Source of the DNA: Pelomonas sp051857475
GTDB lineage: Bacteria > Pseudomonadota > Gammaproteobacteria > Burkholderiales > Burkholderiaceae_C
Direction of reading: 5' to 3'
NCBI RefSeq assembly: GCF_051857475.1
Contig: NZ_JBPZGZ010000004.1
Coordinates: 496,001-560,000, forward strand
Length of the DNA: 64,000 nt
Notes under the pieces: generated by a model
Databases searched by the model: none
Told to the model about the DNA's origin: nothing
The model's input: only the letters and a program-made list of their open reading frames with translations
In this document: positions 45,036 through 56,424 of the stretch, piece after piece
How positions within the stretch are numbered: the first letter of the stretch is position 1
Layout: every line of letters starts with the position of its first letter
Made by a program: the position numbers and the translations under genes

Positions 45036-47452
45036 CGACCGCCACCCAGGGCCGCGAGCTGGGCGCGGGCGCGGGCCGTCGCGCGTTCCAGCAGCAGGGC
45101 AGGTTCGTAGGCCCGCATGCGGTCGGCCTCGCAGAGCTTTCTGAGCATGCGGGCCGTCATCGTCACCGTCTCCTGGTGGCGGTTGCCATGCGTGAAGATG
45201 AAGAAGCTGCGGCCGGCGCTGACGTGGGCCAGGCGCACCTTCTGCCATTGCTCGCCGGTGTGCATCTGGTAGGCGAAGCCCAGTTGCAGGTTGTCCATCA
45301 GCACGGCGCCGCCGCTGGGCTCGGGAGCGCTTTCGGCGGCCGGCAGCCCGTCGATCGAGATGTCCACGGCCTGCAGCGGCTCTGCCGCGGCGACGGCGTC
45401 GTTGCCTGACAGGTCCAGGTCCAGCTCGCCGTTCCAGTCGACGCTGGCTTCCTCGACGAGGCCCAGGCTCTTGGCCTCCGCCGGCGTCAGGCGCTGGCTG
45501 GCATCGAGATCACCGGGCAGGCTTTCGCCGGCCATGGGCTTGGCAAGGTCGGCCTCGGCCGGAGGCGCGACGCCGAAGATCTGGTCCAGCTGCTTGACGA
45601 GCAGGTTGGTGTCCAGGGCGCTGGGCGCCTGACCCTTCAGCGATTCGGCATGGGCGGGCAGCAGCACGCCGAAGAAATCCTTGCGCGGGCCGTCGGGCCA
45701 GCGGATCAGATCCATGCCCTCGTTGAGGGTGCGCATCAGATTGGGCAGCTCGCGCAGGAAGTCGGCGCGGGCCGCCGTGCCACCCTTGGGCTGCACGCTC
45801 ATGACCAGGGTGCGGCCGAGGGTACGCAGGCGCAGGGCCCGCTCCGGCGCACCTTCGCGCGAGGCCAGCACGATGGCCTGGCTCCACACCTGCGCCAGGA
45901 AGGTGCGCAGGAAGTCGTGCATCGGCACCCGCGCCAGCTGCTGCTGCAGCTGGAGGGAGTAGCGCTGCTGCAGGCGCAGGTCGGTTTCGCGGCGCTCGAC
46001 GACGGCGGCAGCGTCGCCGGCGGCCTTCAGCGTGTTGCGCGTCTGCTCGGCGATGAAGGCTTCGAGGTCGTCCAGCTTGGCCGTGTAGACGTCCATGCGG
46101 TCGAAGTCGCCCTGGGCCACGTCCTGCACGAGATCGCGCACATGGGACAGGAAGGAGCGGCCCGGGTCGTCGCTGAAGTCGTCGAAGGCGCAGGCGAGCG
46201 ACGCCATGCGATTGACGAAGGCGCGCACCGGGTGGCGTCGCGAGGAGAAGAAGGTCTCGTCGCCCAGGGCCACGCGCAGCACCGGCAGCTGCAGGCGGGC
46301 GAGCAGGCGCGCCATCTGCGGCGGCACCTTGGGGTCGGACAGGATCTGGTCGAACAGGCTGCTGACGACGTCGATGACCATGTGGTCCAGCCGGCCCGTG
46401 GCGAGCTGGCGCAGCTCGTCGCGGTGCTGGTGGATCAGATTCGTCGGCAACGGCATCTGGCCCCAGACGCTGCTGCTTTCGCCGCTGAGGGTGTCCAGGC
46501 CCATGCGGCCGGACTGCCCCTGGCTGTCGTAGGCGGGCTCGTAGGGGGCGGGCGCCTGGGCCAGCCGGCGCAGCAGATCCATCATCTGCGGGTCCACGCG
46601 ACCGAGGCCACCGCCACCGCCGCGCCCGCCGAAACCGCCGCCCAGCCCACCGAAGCCCGTGTTGCCGAAGCCCGTGTTGCGGCCGCTGCTGGAGCTCAGG
46701 CCACCGTGGCCCGAGCCGCCGTAGCCGCTGCGGGTGGACATGGCGCCGTGACCGGAGTCGAGGTCTCCCGGCTGGGTGGCGCCGCCCAGGCCGCCGAGGC
46801 GAGAGGCTGCGCCGTCGGGGGTCGCCCTGACGCGCAGATCCTGGGGGCGCAGGCCGCGCGAGCGCAGCAGCTCGGCAATGTCCGCGTAGCAGGCACGCAT
46901 CTCCTGGGCCAGCGCGCGGGTCAGCTCGTCGGTCAGGGTCTGGCGGGTGAGGGGGTCGTCGGTGATGGCCTGGATGGCGTCCAGCAGGCCCTGGCCGATG
47001 AGTTCGGGGCGCAGGGGGTTGCGCTCCCCGACTTGGATGCTGGCGACGTAGGACTCGACCTCGCGCAGCTCCCATTCGCAGTGATGGCCGATGGCCAGGC
47101 CGATGCGATCCGCGGCGACCAGGTTGTTGACCTGGTCGTCATCCATCAGGGAAAGCTCGTCCCATGCTTTCTTCTTGGCTTCGGGGGCCGCCTGGGGCGA
47201 GGCGGTGTCGGACTGCTCGGCCGCGACCTGCTTGCGCAAACTCTGCACAAACTTCTGCGAGAAGGTGCCTTGTTGCTGGCGGAAGACGAACTGAGCCGCC
47301 AGCAGGGCGTCGCGACGCTTGATCTGCCCGGCAGACAGCGCCGACAGTCCCAGACCTTCCGCGCAGCGCTCGGCCGCCTGCTCACCCGCCAGACGGATGC
47401 GGGTCAGCGAGGCTTCCAGGTGCGGATTCAGGCGTATCTCAGGCGCGTTCAT
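45032..47452 (-). CDS. DUF1631 protein with glycine-rich insert
   Basis: An 806-residue cytoplasmic protein of the DUF1631 family (no signal peptide; NPHLEASLTRIRLAGEQAAE at the start), common in beta-proteobacteria and without an assigned function. The conserved parts include DDQVNNLVAADRIGLAIGHH and VRAFVNRMASLACAFDDFSD. Residues about 230-285 form a long glycine/serine-rich, repetitive stretch (GGSGHGGLSSSSGRNTGFGN, then GGLGGGFGGRGGGGG), unlike the rest and likely disordered. The C-terminal part holds a PilZ-like region (VRLAHVSAGRSFFIFTHGNR). That resemblance, if right, suggests cyclic-di-GMP sensing, but it is weak. Confidence 0.75.
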   Translation of the reverse strand: MNAPEIRLNPHLEASLTRIRLAGEQAAERCAEGLGLSALSAGQIKRRDALLAAQFVFRQQQGTFSQKFVQSLRKQVAAEQSDTASPQAAPEAKKKAWDELSLMDDDQVNNLVAADRIGLAIGHHCEWELREVESYVASIQVGERNPLRPELIGQGLLDAIQAITDDPLTRQTLTDELTRALAQEMRACYADIAELLRSRGLRPQDLRVRATPDGAASRLGGLGGATQPGDLDSGHGAMSTRSGYGGSGHGGLSSSSGRNTGFGNTGFGGLGGGFGGRGGGGGLGRVDPQMMDLLRRLAQAPAPYEPAYDSQGQSGRMGLDTLSGESSSVWGQMPLPTNLIHQHRDELRQLATGRLDHMVIDVVSSLFDQILSDPKVPPQMARLLARLQLPVLRVALGDETFFSSRRHPVRAFVNRMASLACAFDDFSDDPGRSFLSHVRDLVQDVAQGDFDRMDVYTAKLDDLEAFIAEQTRNTLKAAGDAAAVVERRETDLRLQQRYSLQLQQQLARVPMHDFLRTFLAQVWSQAIVLASREGAPERALRLRTLGRTLVMSVQPKGGTAARADFLRELPNLMRTLNEGMDLIRWPDGPRKDFFGVLLPAHAESLKGQAPSALDTNLLVKQLDQIFGVAPPAEADLAKPMAGESLPGDLDASQRLTPAEAKSLGLVEEASVDWNGELDLDLSGNDAVAAAEPLQAVDISIDGLPAAESAPEPSGGAVLMDNLQLGFAYQMHTGEQWQKVRLAHVSAGRSFFIFTHGNRHQETVTMTARMLRKLCEADRMRAYEPALLLERATARARAQLAALGGGR

Positions 47453-47532
47453 CGACAAATTGACACGAGCGGCTTCCAAAGTATCGCGCCTGCAACAAGC
47501 GCAGGTTTTCAGCCGGTCGCGAAATCCGTGGC

Positions 47533-47565
47533 AAAAAAAAGCCCGGTAACCATTGCTTACCGGGC
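47533..47565 (-). terminator. rho-independent terminator of mscL
   Basis: On the minus strand, a perfect 9-bp stem (GCCCGGTAA/TTACCGGGC, 7-base loop) is followed by eight T, twenty bases past the mscL stop. Confidence 0.9.
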
Positions 47566-47584
47566 GGCGGAGCGGAGTGAGAGC

Positions 47585-48007
47585 TTAGCGCTTCAGCGAA
47601 TCCCGGATCTCGCGCAGCAATTGAATATCTTCGGGGGTGGGCGGCGGCGTGGCCGGTGCGGGTGCCGCTTCGGGTTCACGCTTGAGGCGGTTGATCTGCT
47701 GGATCATCAGGAAAATGATCAGGGCCAGGATGATGAAGTTCAGCGACACCGTCAGGAAGCTGCCGTAGGCGAGCACGGCGCCGGTTTTCTTGGCTTCAGC
47801 CAGCGTCGTGGCCGTCTGGCCGGCCAGCGGGATGAAGTAGTTGCTGAAATCCAGGCCGCCGAAGATCTTGCTGACGACCGGCATGATGACGTCACCGACC
47901 AGGGAGTCGACGATCTTGCCGAAGGCGCCGCCGATGATCACGCCGACCGCGAGGTCGACGACATTGCCTTTGACGGCGAATTCCTTGAATTCGGAAAAGA
48001 AACTCAT
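47585..48007 (-). CDS. mscL: large-conductance mechanosensitive channel
   Basis: A 140-residue membrane channel that opens on hypo-osmotic shock. The amphipathic N-terminus SFFSEFKEFAVKGNVVDLAV, first helix GVIIGGAFGKIVDSLVGDVI with the gate residues, periplasmic loop, and second helix FIILALIIFLMIQQINRLK are complete; the short helical bundle EDIQLLREIRDSL ends the protein. Monocistronic with a strong terminator. Confidence 0.96.
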   Translation of the reverse strand: MSFFSEFKEFAVKGNVVDLAVGVIIGGAFGKIVDSLVGDVIMPVVSKIFGGLDFSNYFIPLAGQTATTLAEAKKTGAVLAYGSFLTVSLNFIILALIIFLMIQQINRLKREPEAAPAPATPPPTPEDIQLLREIRDSLKR

Positions 48008-48142
48008 GCGTGGGCTCCTTGGGCGATGGCATGGGGGGGATGGGCTGGGGCCGATGTTGGCGGCAAGTCAATGGACCCAGAAGCCGGGTAAACCTCGGGT
48101 CGCCAGTCCCGTGCAAGCCCGGGAGCGGCAGTGAGCGTCCGC

Positions 48143-48148
48143 TAGAAT
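48143..48148 (+). promoter_or_regulatory. putative -10 box of petABC
   Basis: TAGAAT, 41 bases before the petA start, in an otherwise GC-rich spacer. Confidence 0.35.
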
Positions 48149-48189
48149 CCTGAGTTGCCCCTGATCAGAAGTCTCTTTAGAGGACCCTC

Positions 48190-48786
48190 ATGAGTGACCA
48201 GCAAGTGGACCAAGGCAAGCGGACCTGGTTGATTGCAACCGGTTGCGCCGGCGCCGCCGGTGGCATCGCGACTGCCGTGCCCTTCGTCAGCACTTTCGCG
48301 CCCAGCGAGCGCGCCAAGGCCGCCGGCGCCCCCGTCGAGGCTGACATCTCCGGTATCAAGCCCGGCGAGAAGCTCACTGTCGAATGGCGCGGCAAGCCGG
48401 TCTGGATCGTGCGCCGCACGCCGGAGCAGCTCGCGGGCCTGAAGAAGAACGACGCCCAGCTGGCCGACCCGAATTCCGAACGCAAGGCTTTCCCGCTGCC
48501 GGAAGGCGTCAACAAGGAAACCCGTGCGATCAAGGACGAATTCCTGGTCGTCGTGGGTATCTGCTCGCACCTGGGCTGCTCGCCGAGCGACAAGTTCGTC
48601 TCCGGCCCCCAGCCGTCGCTGCCCGACGACTGGAACGGCGGCTTCCTGTGCCCCTGCCACGGTTCGACCTTCGACATGGCTGGCCGCGTCTTCAAAAATA
48701 AGCCCGCGCCGGACAACCTCGAGGTGCCGCCGTACATGTTCCTGTCCGACAGCCGTGTGCTGATCGGCGAGAGCAAGAAGGCCTAA
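48190..48786 (+). CDS. petA: ubiquinol-cytochrome c reductase Rieske iron-sulfur subunit
   Basis: A 198-residue Rieske protein of the bc1 complex, carrying the 2Fe-2S centre that takes electrons from ubiquinol. The ligands are CSHLGC (C125, H127, with C130 for the disulfide) and CPCHGS (C154, C156, H157). The KRTWLIATG leader ahead of a membrane anchor is a Tat-type signal (single Arg variant), so TatABC at 37 kb is its likely export route. First of petABC. Confidence 0.96.
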   Translation: MSDQQVDQGKRTWLIATGCAGAAGGIATAVPFVSTFAPSERAKAAGAPVEADISGIKPGEKLTVEWRGKPVWIVRRTPEQLAGLKKNDAQLADPNSERKAFPLPEGVNKETRAIKDEFLVVVGICSHLGCSPSDKFVSGPQPSLPDDWNGGFLCPCHGSTFDMAGRVFKNKPAPDNLEVPPYMFLSDSRVLIGESKKA

Positions 48787-48807
48787 ACAGGAAACACGGG
48801 ACGAGAC

Positions 48808-50214
48808 ATGGCTGAATTCAAAGAAGCTCCCGCAGGCGCCTCGGTTGGCGTGAAGACCATGACCTGGCTGGAGAACCGGTTCCCGACCGCGTTCGACGCC
48901 TACAAGGTCCACATGTCGGAGTACTACGCGCCGAAGAACTTCAACTGGTGGTACATCTTCGGTTCGCTGGCCCTGCTGGTGCTGGTGATCCAGATCGTCA
49001 CCGGCATCTTCCTGGTGATGCACTACAAGCCGGACGCAGGTCTGGCCTTCGCGTCGGTCGAGTACATCATGCGTGATGTGCCCTGGGGCTGGCTGATCCG
49101 CTACATGCACAGCACCGGCGCCTCGGCCTTCTTCGTGGTTGTCTACCTGCACATGTTCCGTGGCCTGATCTACGGCAGCTACCGCAAGCCGCGCGAGCTG
49201 GTCTGGATCTTCGGCTGCGCGATCTTCCTGTGCCTGATGGCAGAAGCCTTCATGGGCTATCTGCTGCCTTGGGGCCAGATGTCCTACTGGGGCGCCCAGG
49301 TCATCGTGAACCTGTTCGCTGCCGTGCCCTTCGTCGGCCCGGACCTGGCCCTGATGATCCGCGGCGACTATGTCGTCGGCGACGCCACCCTGAACCGCTT
49401 CTTCAGCTTCCACGTCATCGCCGTGCCGCTGGTGCTGCTGGGCCTGGTGGTGGCCCACCTGCTGGCCCTGCACGATGTCGGTTCCAACAACCCCGACGGC
49501 GTCGAGATCAAGAAGGGCCCCAAGGACGCGCAAGGCCGCCCGCTGGACGGCGTGCCCTTCCACCCGTTCTACACGGTGCACGACCTCTACGGCGTCTGCC
49601 TGTTCCTGATGGTCTTCACCGCCATCATCTTCTTCGCGCCTGAAATGGGTGGCTACTTCCTGGAGTACAACAACTTCATCCCGGCCGACCCGCTGAAGAC
49701 GCCGCCGCACATCGCACCGGTCTGGTACTTCACGCCGTTCTACTCGATGCTGCGCGCCACGACCGACACCATGGTCAACGTGCTGGTGGGCGTCATCGGC
49801 GTCGCCGCCATCGTGAGCTTCCTGAAGGGCAAGTTCGGCGGCGCGGCCAAGGTGGCGCTGCTGGTGGCTGCCGCGGTGCTGATCTTCCTGCTCAAGGTCT
49901 TCGACGCCAAGTTCTGGGGCGTGGTCGTCATGGGTGGCGCGGTCATCATCCTGTTCTTCCTGCCCTGGCTGGACCACAGCCCGGTCAAGTCGATCCGCTA
50001 CCGCCCCGACTGGCACAAGTACATGTACGCCGTGTTTGTCGTGTTCTTCCTGGTCCTGGGCTATCTGGGCATCCAGCCGCCGAGCGACATGGGCACCCTG
50101 GTGGCTCAGGCCGGCACGCTGTTCTACTTCGGCTTCTTCCTGCTGATGCCGTGGTGGAGCCGCCTGGGAAGCCCGAAGCCGGTGCCCGACCGTGTGACCT
50201 TCCACGCCCATTGA
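48808..50214 (+). CDS. petB: ubiquinol-cytochrome c reductase cytochrome b
   Basis: A 468-residue cytochrome b of the bc1 complex. Heme-ligand histidine pairs are in the RYMHSTGASAFFVVVYLHMF and FFSFHVIAVPLVLLGLVVAHL helices, and the quinol-site motif is PADPLKTPPHIAPVWYFTPF, which contains the family PEW-like segment in altered form (PVWY). The C-terminus has extra membrane helices (WGVVVMGGAVIILFFLPWLD, MYAVFVVFFLVLGYLGIQPP). It starts 21 bases after petA. Confidence 0.96.
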   Translation: MAEFKEAPAGASVGVKTMTWLENRFPTAFDAYKVHMSEYYAPKNFNWWYIFGSLALLVLVIQIVTGIFLVMHYKPDAGLAFASVEYIMRDVPWGWLIRYMHSTGASAFFVVVYLHMFRGLIYGSYRKPRELVWIFGCAIFLCLMAEAFMGYLLPWGQMSYWGAQVIVNLFAAVPFVGPDLALMIRGDYVVGDATLNRFFSFHVIAVPLVLLGLVVAHLLALHDVGSNNPDGVEIKKGPKDAQGRPLDGVPFHPFYTVHDLYGVCLFLMVFTAIIFFAPEMGGYFLEYNNFIPADPLKTPPHIAPVWYFTPFYSMLRATTDTMVNVLVGVIGVAAIVSFLKGKFGGAAKVALLVAAAVLIFLLKVFDAKFWGVVVMGGAVIILFFLPWLDHSPVKSIRYRPDWHKYMYAVFVVFFLVLGYLGIQPPSDMGTLVAQAGTLFYFGFFLLMPWWSRLGSPKPVPDRVTFHAH

Positions 50215-50234
50215 GCCGCGGAGCAAGAACACCA

Positions 50235-51005
50235 ATGAAAAAGCTGATCGCCCTCCTGCTGGCCTCCCTGGGCCTGGTCGGTGCCGCCCAGGCCAACACC
50301 GGTGGCATCGAATGGGACAAGTTCCCCAAGGAAAAGATGTCGGACATGGCGGCGCTGCAAAGCGGCGCCAAGCTGTTCGTCAACTACTGCCTGAACTGCC
50401 ACTCGGCCGCCTACATGCGCTACAACCGCATGCGCGACATCGGCCTGTCCGAAGCCGACATCAAGAGCAACCTGCTGTTCGCGGCCGACAAGGTCGGTGA
50501 GACCATGAAGGCCAGCATCGACCCCAAGGATGCCAAGGCCTGGTTCGGCGCCAACCCGCCCGACCTGTCGGTCATCGCCCGCTCGCGCGCCGACGGCGCC
50601 AAGGGTTCAGGTGCCGACTATCTCTACACCTATATGCGGAACTTCTACCGCGACGACACCAAGGCCACGGGTTGGAACAACCTGGCCTTCCCCAGCGTCG
50701 CGATGCCGCATGTGATGTGGGAGCTGCAAGGCCAGCGCGCCGCCAAGTTCGAGGAAGTCGCCGACCCGCACGACCACGAGAAGAAGGTGCACGTCTTCGC
50801 CGGCTACCAGCAACTGACGCCCGGCACGCTGACCGAGCGCCAGTACGACGAAGCCGTGGCCGACCTGGTCGCCTACCTGCAGTGGATGGGCGAGCCGGCA
50901 CAGGGCCAGCGCTTCCAGCTCGGCGTCATCGTGCTGATCTTCCTGCTCTTCCTGACCGTGTTCGCCTGGCGCCTGAATGCCTCGTACTGGAAGGATGTGA
51001 AGTAA
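50235..51005 (+). CDS. petC: ubiquinol-cytochrome c reductase cytochrome c1
   Basis: A 256-residue cytochrome c1. The signal peptide ends AAQA, then the heme-binding CLNCH (C52, C55, H56), the c1 core (DLSVIARSRADG, YLYTYMRNFYRDDTKATGWN), a Met ligand in the SVAMPHVMWEL region and a C-terminal anchor helix (FQLGVIVLIFLLFLTVFAWR). Terminates at two tandem hairpins. Confidence 0.95.
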   Translation: MKKLIALLLASLGLVGAAQANTGGIEWDKFPKEKMSDMAALQSGAKLFVNYCLNCHSAAYMRYNRMRDIGLSEADIKSNLLFAADKVGETMKASIDPKDAKAWFGANPPDLSVIARSRADGAKGSGADYLYTYMRNFYRDDTKATGWNNLAFPSVAMPHVMWELQGQRAAKFEEVADPHDHEKKVHVFAGYQQLTPGTLTERQYDEAVADLVAYLQWMGEPAQGQRFQLGVIVLIFLLFLTVFAWRLNASYWKDVK

Positions 51006-51016
51006 CTGCCAAGTCC

Positions 51017-51087
51017 TGGCACCGCCTCAAAGCGGTGCCAAACACGCAGTGGGGAGGTCTTCTGGCCACCCACTGCGTTTGCTTTTT
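51017..51087 (+). terminator. tandem hairpins/terminator after petC
   Basis: Hairpin 1 is TGGCACCGC/GCGGTGCCA (6-base loop). Hairpin 2 is CGCAGTGGG/CCCACTGCG (51045-51077, 15-base loop) followed by TTTGCTTTTT. The second is a good intrinsic terminator of petABC. Confidence 0.8.
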
Positions 51088-51142
51088 GCGCGGCGGACCG
51101 CCGCGTGTGTTTTGATTGACTGACCCCTCGGGAGCCCAAGCC

Positions 51143-51760
51143 ATGATGGTCCTCTACTCCGGTACCACCGATCCCTACTCGCACCGCTGCCGCTTTGTGC
51201 TGTTCGAGAAAGGCATGGACTTCGAAATCCGTGACGTTGACCTGTTCGCGAAGCCTGAAGACATCGCCCTGATGAATCCGTACAACGAGGTGCCCATCCT
51301 CGTCGAGCGCGACCTCATCCTGTACGAATCGCACATCATCAACGAGTACATCGACGAGCGCTTCCCGCACCCGCAGCTGATGCCCGGTGACCCGGTGGCC
51401 CGTGCCCGCGTGCGCCTGTTCCTGCTGAACTTCGAAAAGGAGCTGTTCGCCCACGTGAACATCCTCGAAGGCCGCGGCACGACGACCAAGGCGACGGACA
51501 AGCAGCTGGAAAAGGCCCGTTCGCAGATCCGCGACCGCCTGACCCAGCTCGCCCCGATCTTCCTGAAGAACAAGTACATGCTGGGCGACGACTTCTCGAT
51601 GCTCGACGTGGCCATCGCCCCGCTGCTGTGGCGCCTGGACTACTACGGCATCGACATGTCCAAGAACGCGCTGCCGCTGCTGAAGTACGCCGAGCGCATC
51701 TTCAGCCGCCCGGCCTACATCGAGGCGCTGACGCCCTCGGAAAAGGTGATGCGCCGCTGA
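51143..51760 (+). CDS. sspA: stringent starvation protein A (GST-fold)
   Basis: A 205-residue glutathione-transferase-fold protein that associates with RNA polymerase in stress. The N-terminus MVLYSGTTDPYSHRCRFVLF, the EVPILVERDLILYESHIINE segment and the YMLGDDFSMLDVAIAPLLWR helix match SspA; like other members it is not expected to be a GST enzyme. CGGGAG lies upstream; two adjacent ATG codons (51143, 51146) are possible starts. The stop overlaps sspB. Confidence 0.93.
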   Translation: MMVLYSGTTDPYSHRCRFVLFEKGMDFEIRDVDLFAKPEDIALMNPYNEVPILVERDLILYESHIINEYIDERFPHPQLMPGDPVARARVRLFLLNFEKELFAHVNILEGRGTTTKATDKQLEKARSQIRDRLTQLAPIFLKNKYMLGDDFSMLDVAIAPLLWRLDYYGIDMSKNALPLLKYAERIFSRPAYIEALTPSEKVMRR

Positions 51761-52269
51761 TGGACCAGACCCCCGCTTCCGGCGGCGCAGGTGGGGGGAC
51801 TTCCACCCGCCCGTATCTGATCCGCGCCCTGCATGACTGGTGCACGGACAACGGCTTCACGCCCTATATCGCGGTCCATGTCGACCGTTCGGTGCAGGTG
51901 CCGATGGAGTACGTGTCCAACAACGAGATCGTGCTGAACATCGGTTTCGATGCGACCAGCGGGCTGGATCTGGGCAACGACCACATCCAGTTCAAGGCCC
52001 GCTTCGGCGGTGTCGCGCGCGAGATCATCGTGCCGGTGGACCATGTCGTCGCCATCTACGCCCGCGAGAACGGCCAGGGCATGGCCTTTCCGGCGCCCGA
52101 GCCTCTGGCCGAAGGTGCGCCGGTGCCGGCCGTGCCTGCGGCCGCCGAGCCGCGTCGCACGGGCCTGCGTCTGGCCAGCGAAACCAGCGACGACGAGGGC
52201 GACGACACGCCGCCCCCGCCCGATGCGCCGAGCGGCGGGCCACGGCCTTCGCTGAAGCGCGTCAAGTGA
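51760..52269 (+). CDS. sspB: ClpXP specificity factor SspB
   Basis: A 169-residue adaptor that delivers ssrA-tagged proteins to ClpXP. The folded domain (PYLIRALHDWCTDNGFTPYI, NNEIVLNIG, FKARFGGVAREIIVPVDHVV, IYARENGQGM) is followed by an unstructured acidic linker and the short ClpX-binding tail PSLKRVK. Overlaps the sspA stop by one base. Confidence 0.93.
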   Translation: MDQTPASGGAGGGTSTRPYLIRALHDWCTDNGFTPYIAVHVDRSVQVPMEYVSNNEIVLNIGFDATSGLDLGNDHIQFKARFGGVAREIIVPVDHVVAIYARENGQGMAFPAPEPLAEGAPVPAVPAAAEPRRTGLRLASETSDDEGDDTPPPPDAPSGGPRPSLKRVK

Positions 52270-52274
52270 CGGCT

Positions 52275-52280
52275 TAGAAT
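52275..52280 (+). promoter_or_regulatory. putative -10 box of tRNA-Thr
   Basis: TAGAAT, 11 bases before the tRNA 5' end, with CTGAAG 17 bases upstream as a partial -35. Confidence 0.5.
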
Positions 52281-52291
52281 CTTGGTCTTTC

Positions 52292-52367
52292 GCCGGCTTA
52301 GCTCAGTTGGTAGAGCAACCGCCTTGTAAGCGGTAGGTCATCAGTTCGAATCCGATAGCCGGCACCA
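52292..52367 (+). tRNA. tRNA-Thr (anticodon TGT)
   Basis: A 76-base tRNA with encoded CCA. The acceptor arms GCCGGCT and AGCCGGC pair fully, the D arm GCTC/GAGC is normal, and the anticodon stem ACCGC/GCGGT encloses CTTGTAA, giving anticodon TGT (threonine, ACA). The T arm ATCAG-TTCGAAT-CCGAT has one A-C mismatch in an otherwise canonical stem. Lies between sspB and a strong bidirectional terminator. Confidence 0.96.
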
Positions 52368-52372
52368 AATGC

Positions 52373-52401
52373 AAACCCACTGTCTCGCGACAGTGGGTTT
52401 T
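52373..52401. terminator. bidirectional terminator between tRNA-Thr and DciA-like gene
   Basis: A perfect 12-bp stem (AAACCCACTGTC/GACAGTGGGTTT) with a TCGC loop. T-runs flank it in both directions, so it can serve the tRNA and the convergent gene. Confidence 0.85.
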
Positions 52402-52402
52402 G

Positions 52403-52741
52403 TCATTTCTGGATCAGCTTGACGCGGATCTGCCCCGGCAGGCCGGCCTGGGCCAGCAGGGCCTCCAGGCGCGGCAGCAGATGGCGCAGCTTGGCGGCGA
52501 CGGCGGCGTTGGCCGCCAGCAGGCTCCAGCCCTCTTCGTCCAGCGGCCCGGGCTGCAGGCTGGCCAGCAGCGTGCCCGGCAGGGCGGGCGCGATGATGCG
52601 CAGCCGACGCCGCGACGCCTCCAGCCGCGCATTGAGCTGAGCCAGGCCCTCGTGGGCGCGCAGCGCCTCGGCCACCGGTGTCGGGGACGGGATGCTGGCG
52701 CGCACGCGCTTGGGAGCAAGGTAGCGGGGCGGGGTGGCCAT
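52403..52741 (-). CDS. DUF721/DciA-like protein
   Basis: A 112-residue basic protein (pI clearly high). The conserved stretch is ALRAHEGLAQLNARLEASRR and WSLLAANAAVAAKLRHLLPR, followed by a DUF721 C-terminus (LPGQIRVKLIQK). DciA proteins help load the replicative helicase DnaB. The homology is at the family level only. ATG 52741 is divergent from secA 169 bases away, as is common in beta-proteobacteria. Confidence 0.75.
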   Translation of the reverse strand: MATPPRYLAPKRVRASIPSPTPVAEALRAHEGLAQLNARLEASRRRLRIIAPALPGTLLASLQPGPLDEEGWSLLAANAAVAAKLRHLLPRLEALLAQAGLPGQIRVKLIQK

Positions 52742-52910
52742 GGCCGCAGTGTAGTCAGGCAGCGGGCTTGACCATGAGCCACTGCTAAACTGCGACGTTT
52801 TGCGCGGCCGGGCAAGTCCGTCTTGCAATGCCTCGCCGTGCCCCCAGATTCGCGCCTTTCACCGGTCGGCCAGCCCGTCCGGTGCCGCGCAGCTCCACAT
52901 CCTCTGCAGC

Positions 52911-55655
<2,745 letters not shown>

Positions 55656-55676
55656 TCGCCTGGCGCGACATCCGTC

Positions 55677-55703
55677 ACGGGCCGGCTCTGCCGGCCCGTT
55701 TGC
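55677..55703 (+). terminator. secA terminator hairpin
   Basis: A 10-bp stem ACGGGCCGGC/GCCGGCCCGT with a 3-base loop, then TTTGC, 22 bases after the secA stop. The short T-run makes it moderate. Confidence 0.65.
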
Positions 55704-55793
55704 ATTGGTTTGCAAGAAGCTGTCCGCGCCGTTTCGGCCCACCCAAGTGGGGGGAAAACCGTGCGTTTGAGCACAGAGAAGACCCCACGCCAC

Positions 55794-55809
55794 CGGCATG
55801 GGGGGTGCT
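55794..55809 (+). promoter_or_regulatory. candidate sigma54 promoter upstream of PEP-CTERM pair
   Basis: CGGCATGGGGGGTGCT matches the sigma54 -24/-12 pattern (GG-N10-GC; nine of twelve consensus positions), 84 bases before the first PEP-CTERM start. PEP-CTERM genes in some relatives are controlled by the sigma54-linked PrsK/PrsR system. In GC-rich DNA such matches also arise by chance. Confidence 0.35.
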
Positions 55810-55893
55810 CGTCTGAGGCCAGCCCCCCTAGAGTGCAGTCCCAGATAGCCCTGAAACCGGGGTTAACCCGATAGAAAAGTCAGAAAGCCCGCA

Positions 55894-56397
55894 ATGAAAG
55901 CCTTGTTCGCCGCCGCTGCAATCGTTCTCGCCACCTCCGCGTCGGCCGGCACGGTCATGGTCAGCAACACCACGCACAAGGACCCGACCGGCTTCGGCAC
56001 CGCCTTCACCGACAACCACGTCTTCACCTTCACGCTGGACCAGAACACCTGGTTCAGCGGCCTGCTGAACACCAAGGGCGTGCTGACTACCACGCCCGCC
56101 GTGGACATCCGCTCCGTGACGCTGTCCAACCTGACCACCGGCGAAGTGCTGGACTGGTCGGAACTGATTGCCGTCTCCTGGACCACGACGCGCACCGGCC
56201 GCGAGCAGTGGGCCCTGTCCCCGCGCCAGCTGTCGGCCGGCACCTGGGACATGAGCGTCAGCGGCGTCAGCTACTCGAACAAGCAGGGCAACGGTTTCAC
56301 CGCCAACCTGGAACTGCCTGAGCCGGGCAGCGTGGCGCTTGCCGCCGTTGCCATCCTCGGCGCCCTCGTTTCCTCCCGCCGCCGCAAGTCGGCCTGA
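55894..56397 (+). CDS. PEP-CTERM anchored exported protein 1
   Basis: A 167-residue protein with a signal peptide (MKALFAAAAIVLATSASA) and a C-terminal sorting signal of the PEP-CTERM type: LPEPGSVALAAV, a hydrophobic segment and the basic end SSRRRKSA. The exosortase system cuts this tail on export; no exosortase is in the window. The mature domain (about 115 residues) is beta-rich and not recognised. It lies 27 bases before a second PEP-CTERM gene, so they probably share one transcript. Confidence 0.85.
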   Translation: MKALFAAAAIVLATSASAGTVMVSNTTHKDPTGFGTAFTDNHVFTFTLDQNTWFSGLLNTKGVLTTTPAVDIRSVTLSNLTTGEVLDWSELIAVSWTTTRTGREQWALSPRQLSAGTWDMSVSGVSYSNKQGNGFTANLELPEPGSVALAAVAILGALVSSRRRKSA

Positions 56398-56424
56398 TTT
56401 CCGCGGCAAGCCACCAGGAAGACC

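Noticed and set aside
46590..46740. Possible CRISPR-like or tandem DNA repeat
   Set aside because: The repetition is the glycine-rich codon run of the DUF1631 gene; no spacers or regular repeat length.
52742..52910. Possible secM-like leader gene before secA
   Set aside because: No short open frame with an arrest-type C-terminus or good ribosome site was found; secM is not expected in this group.
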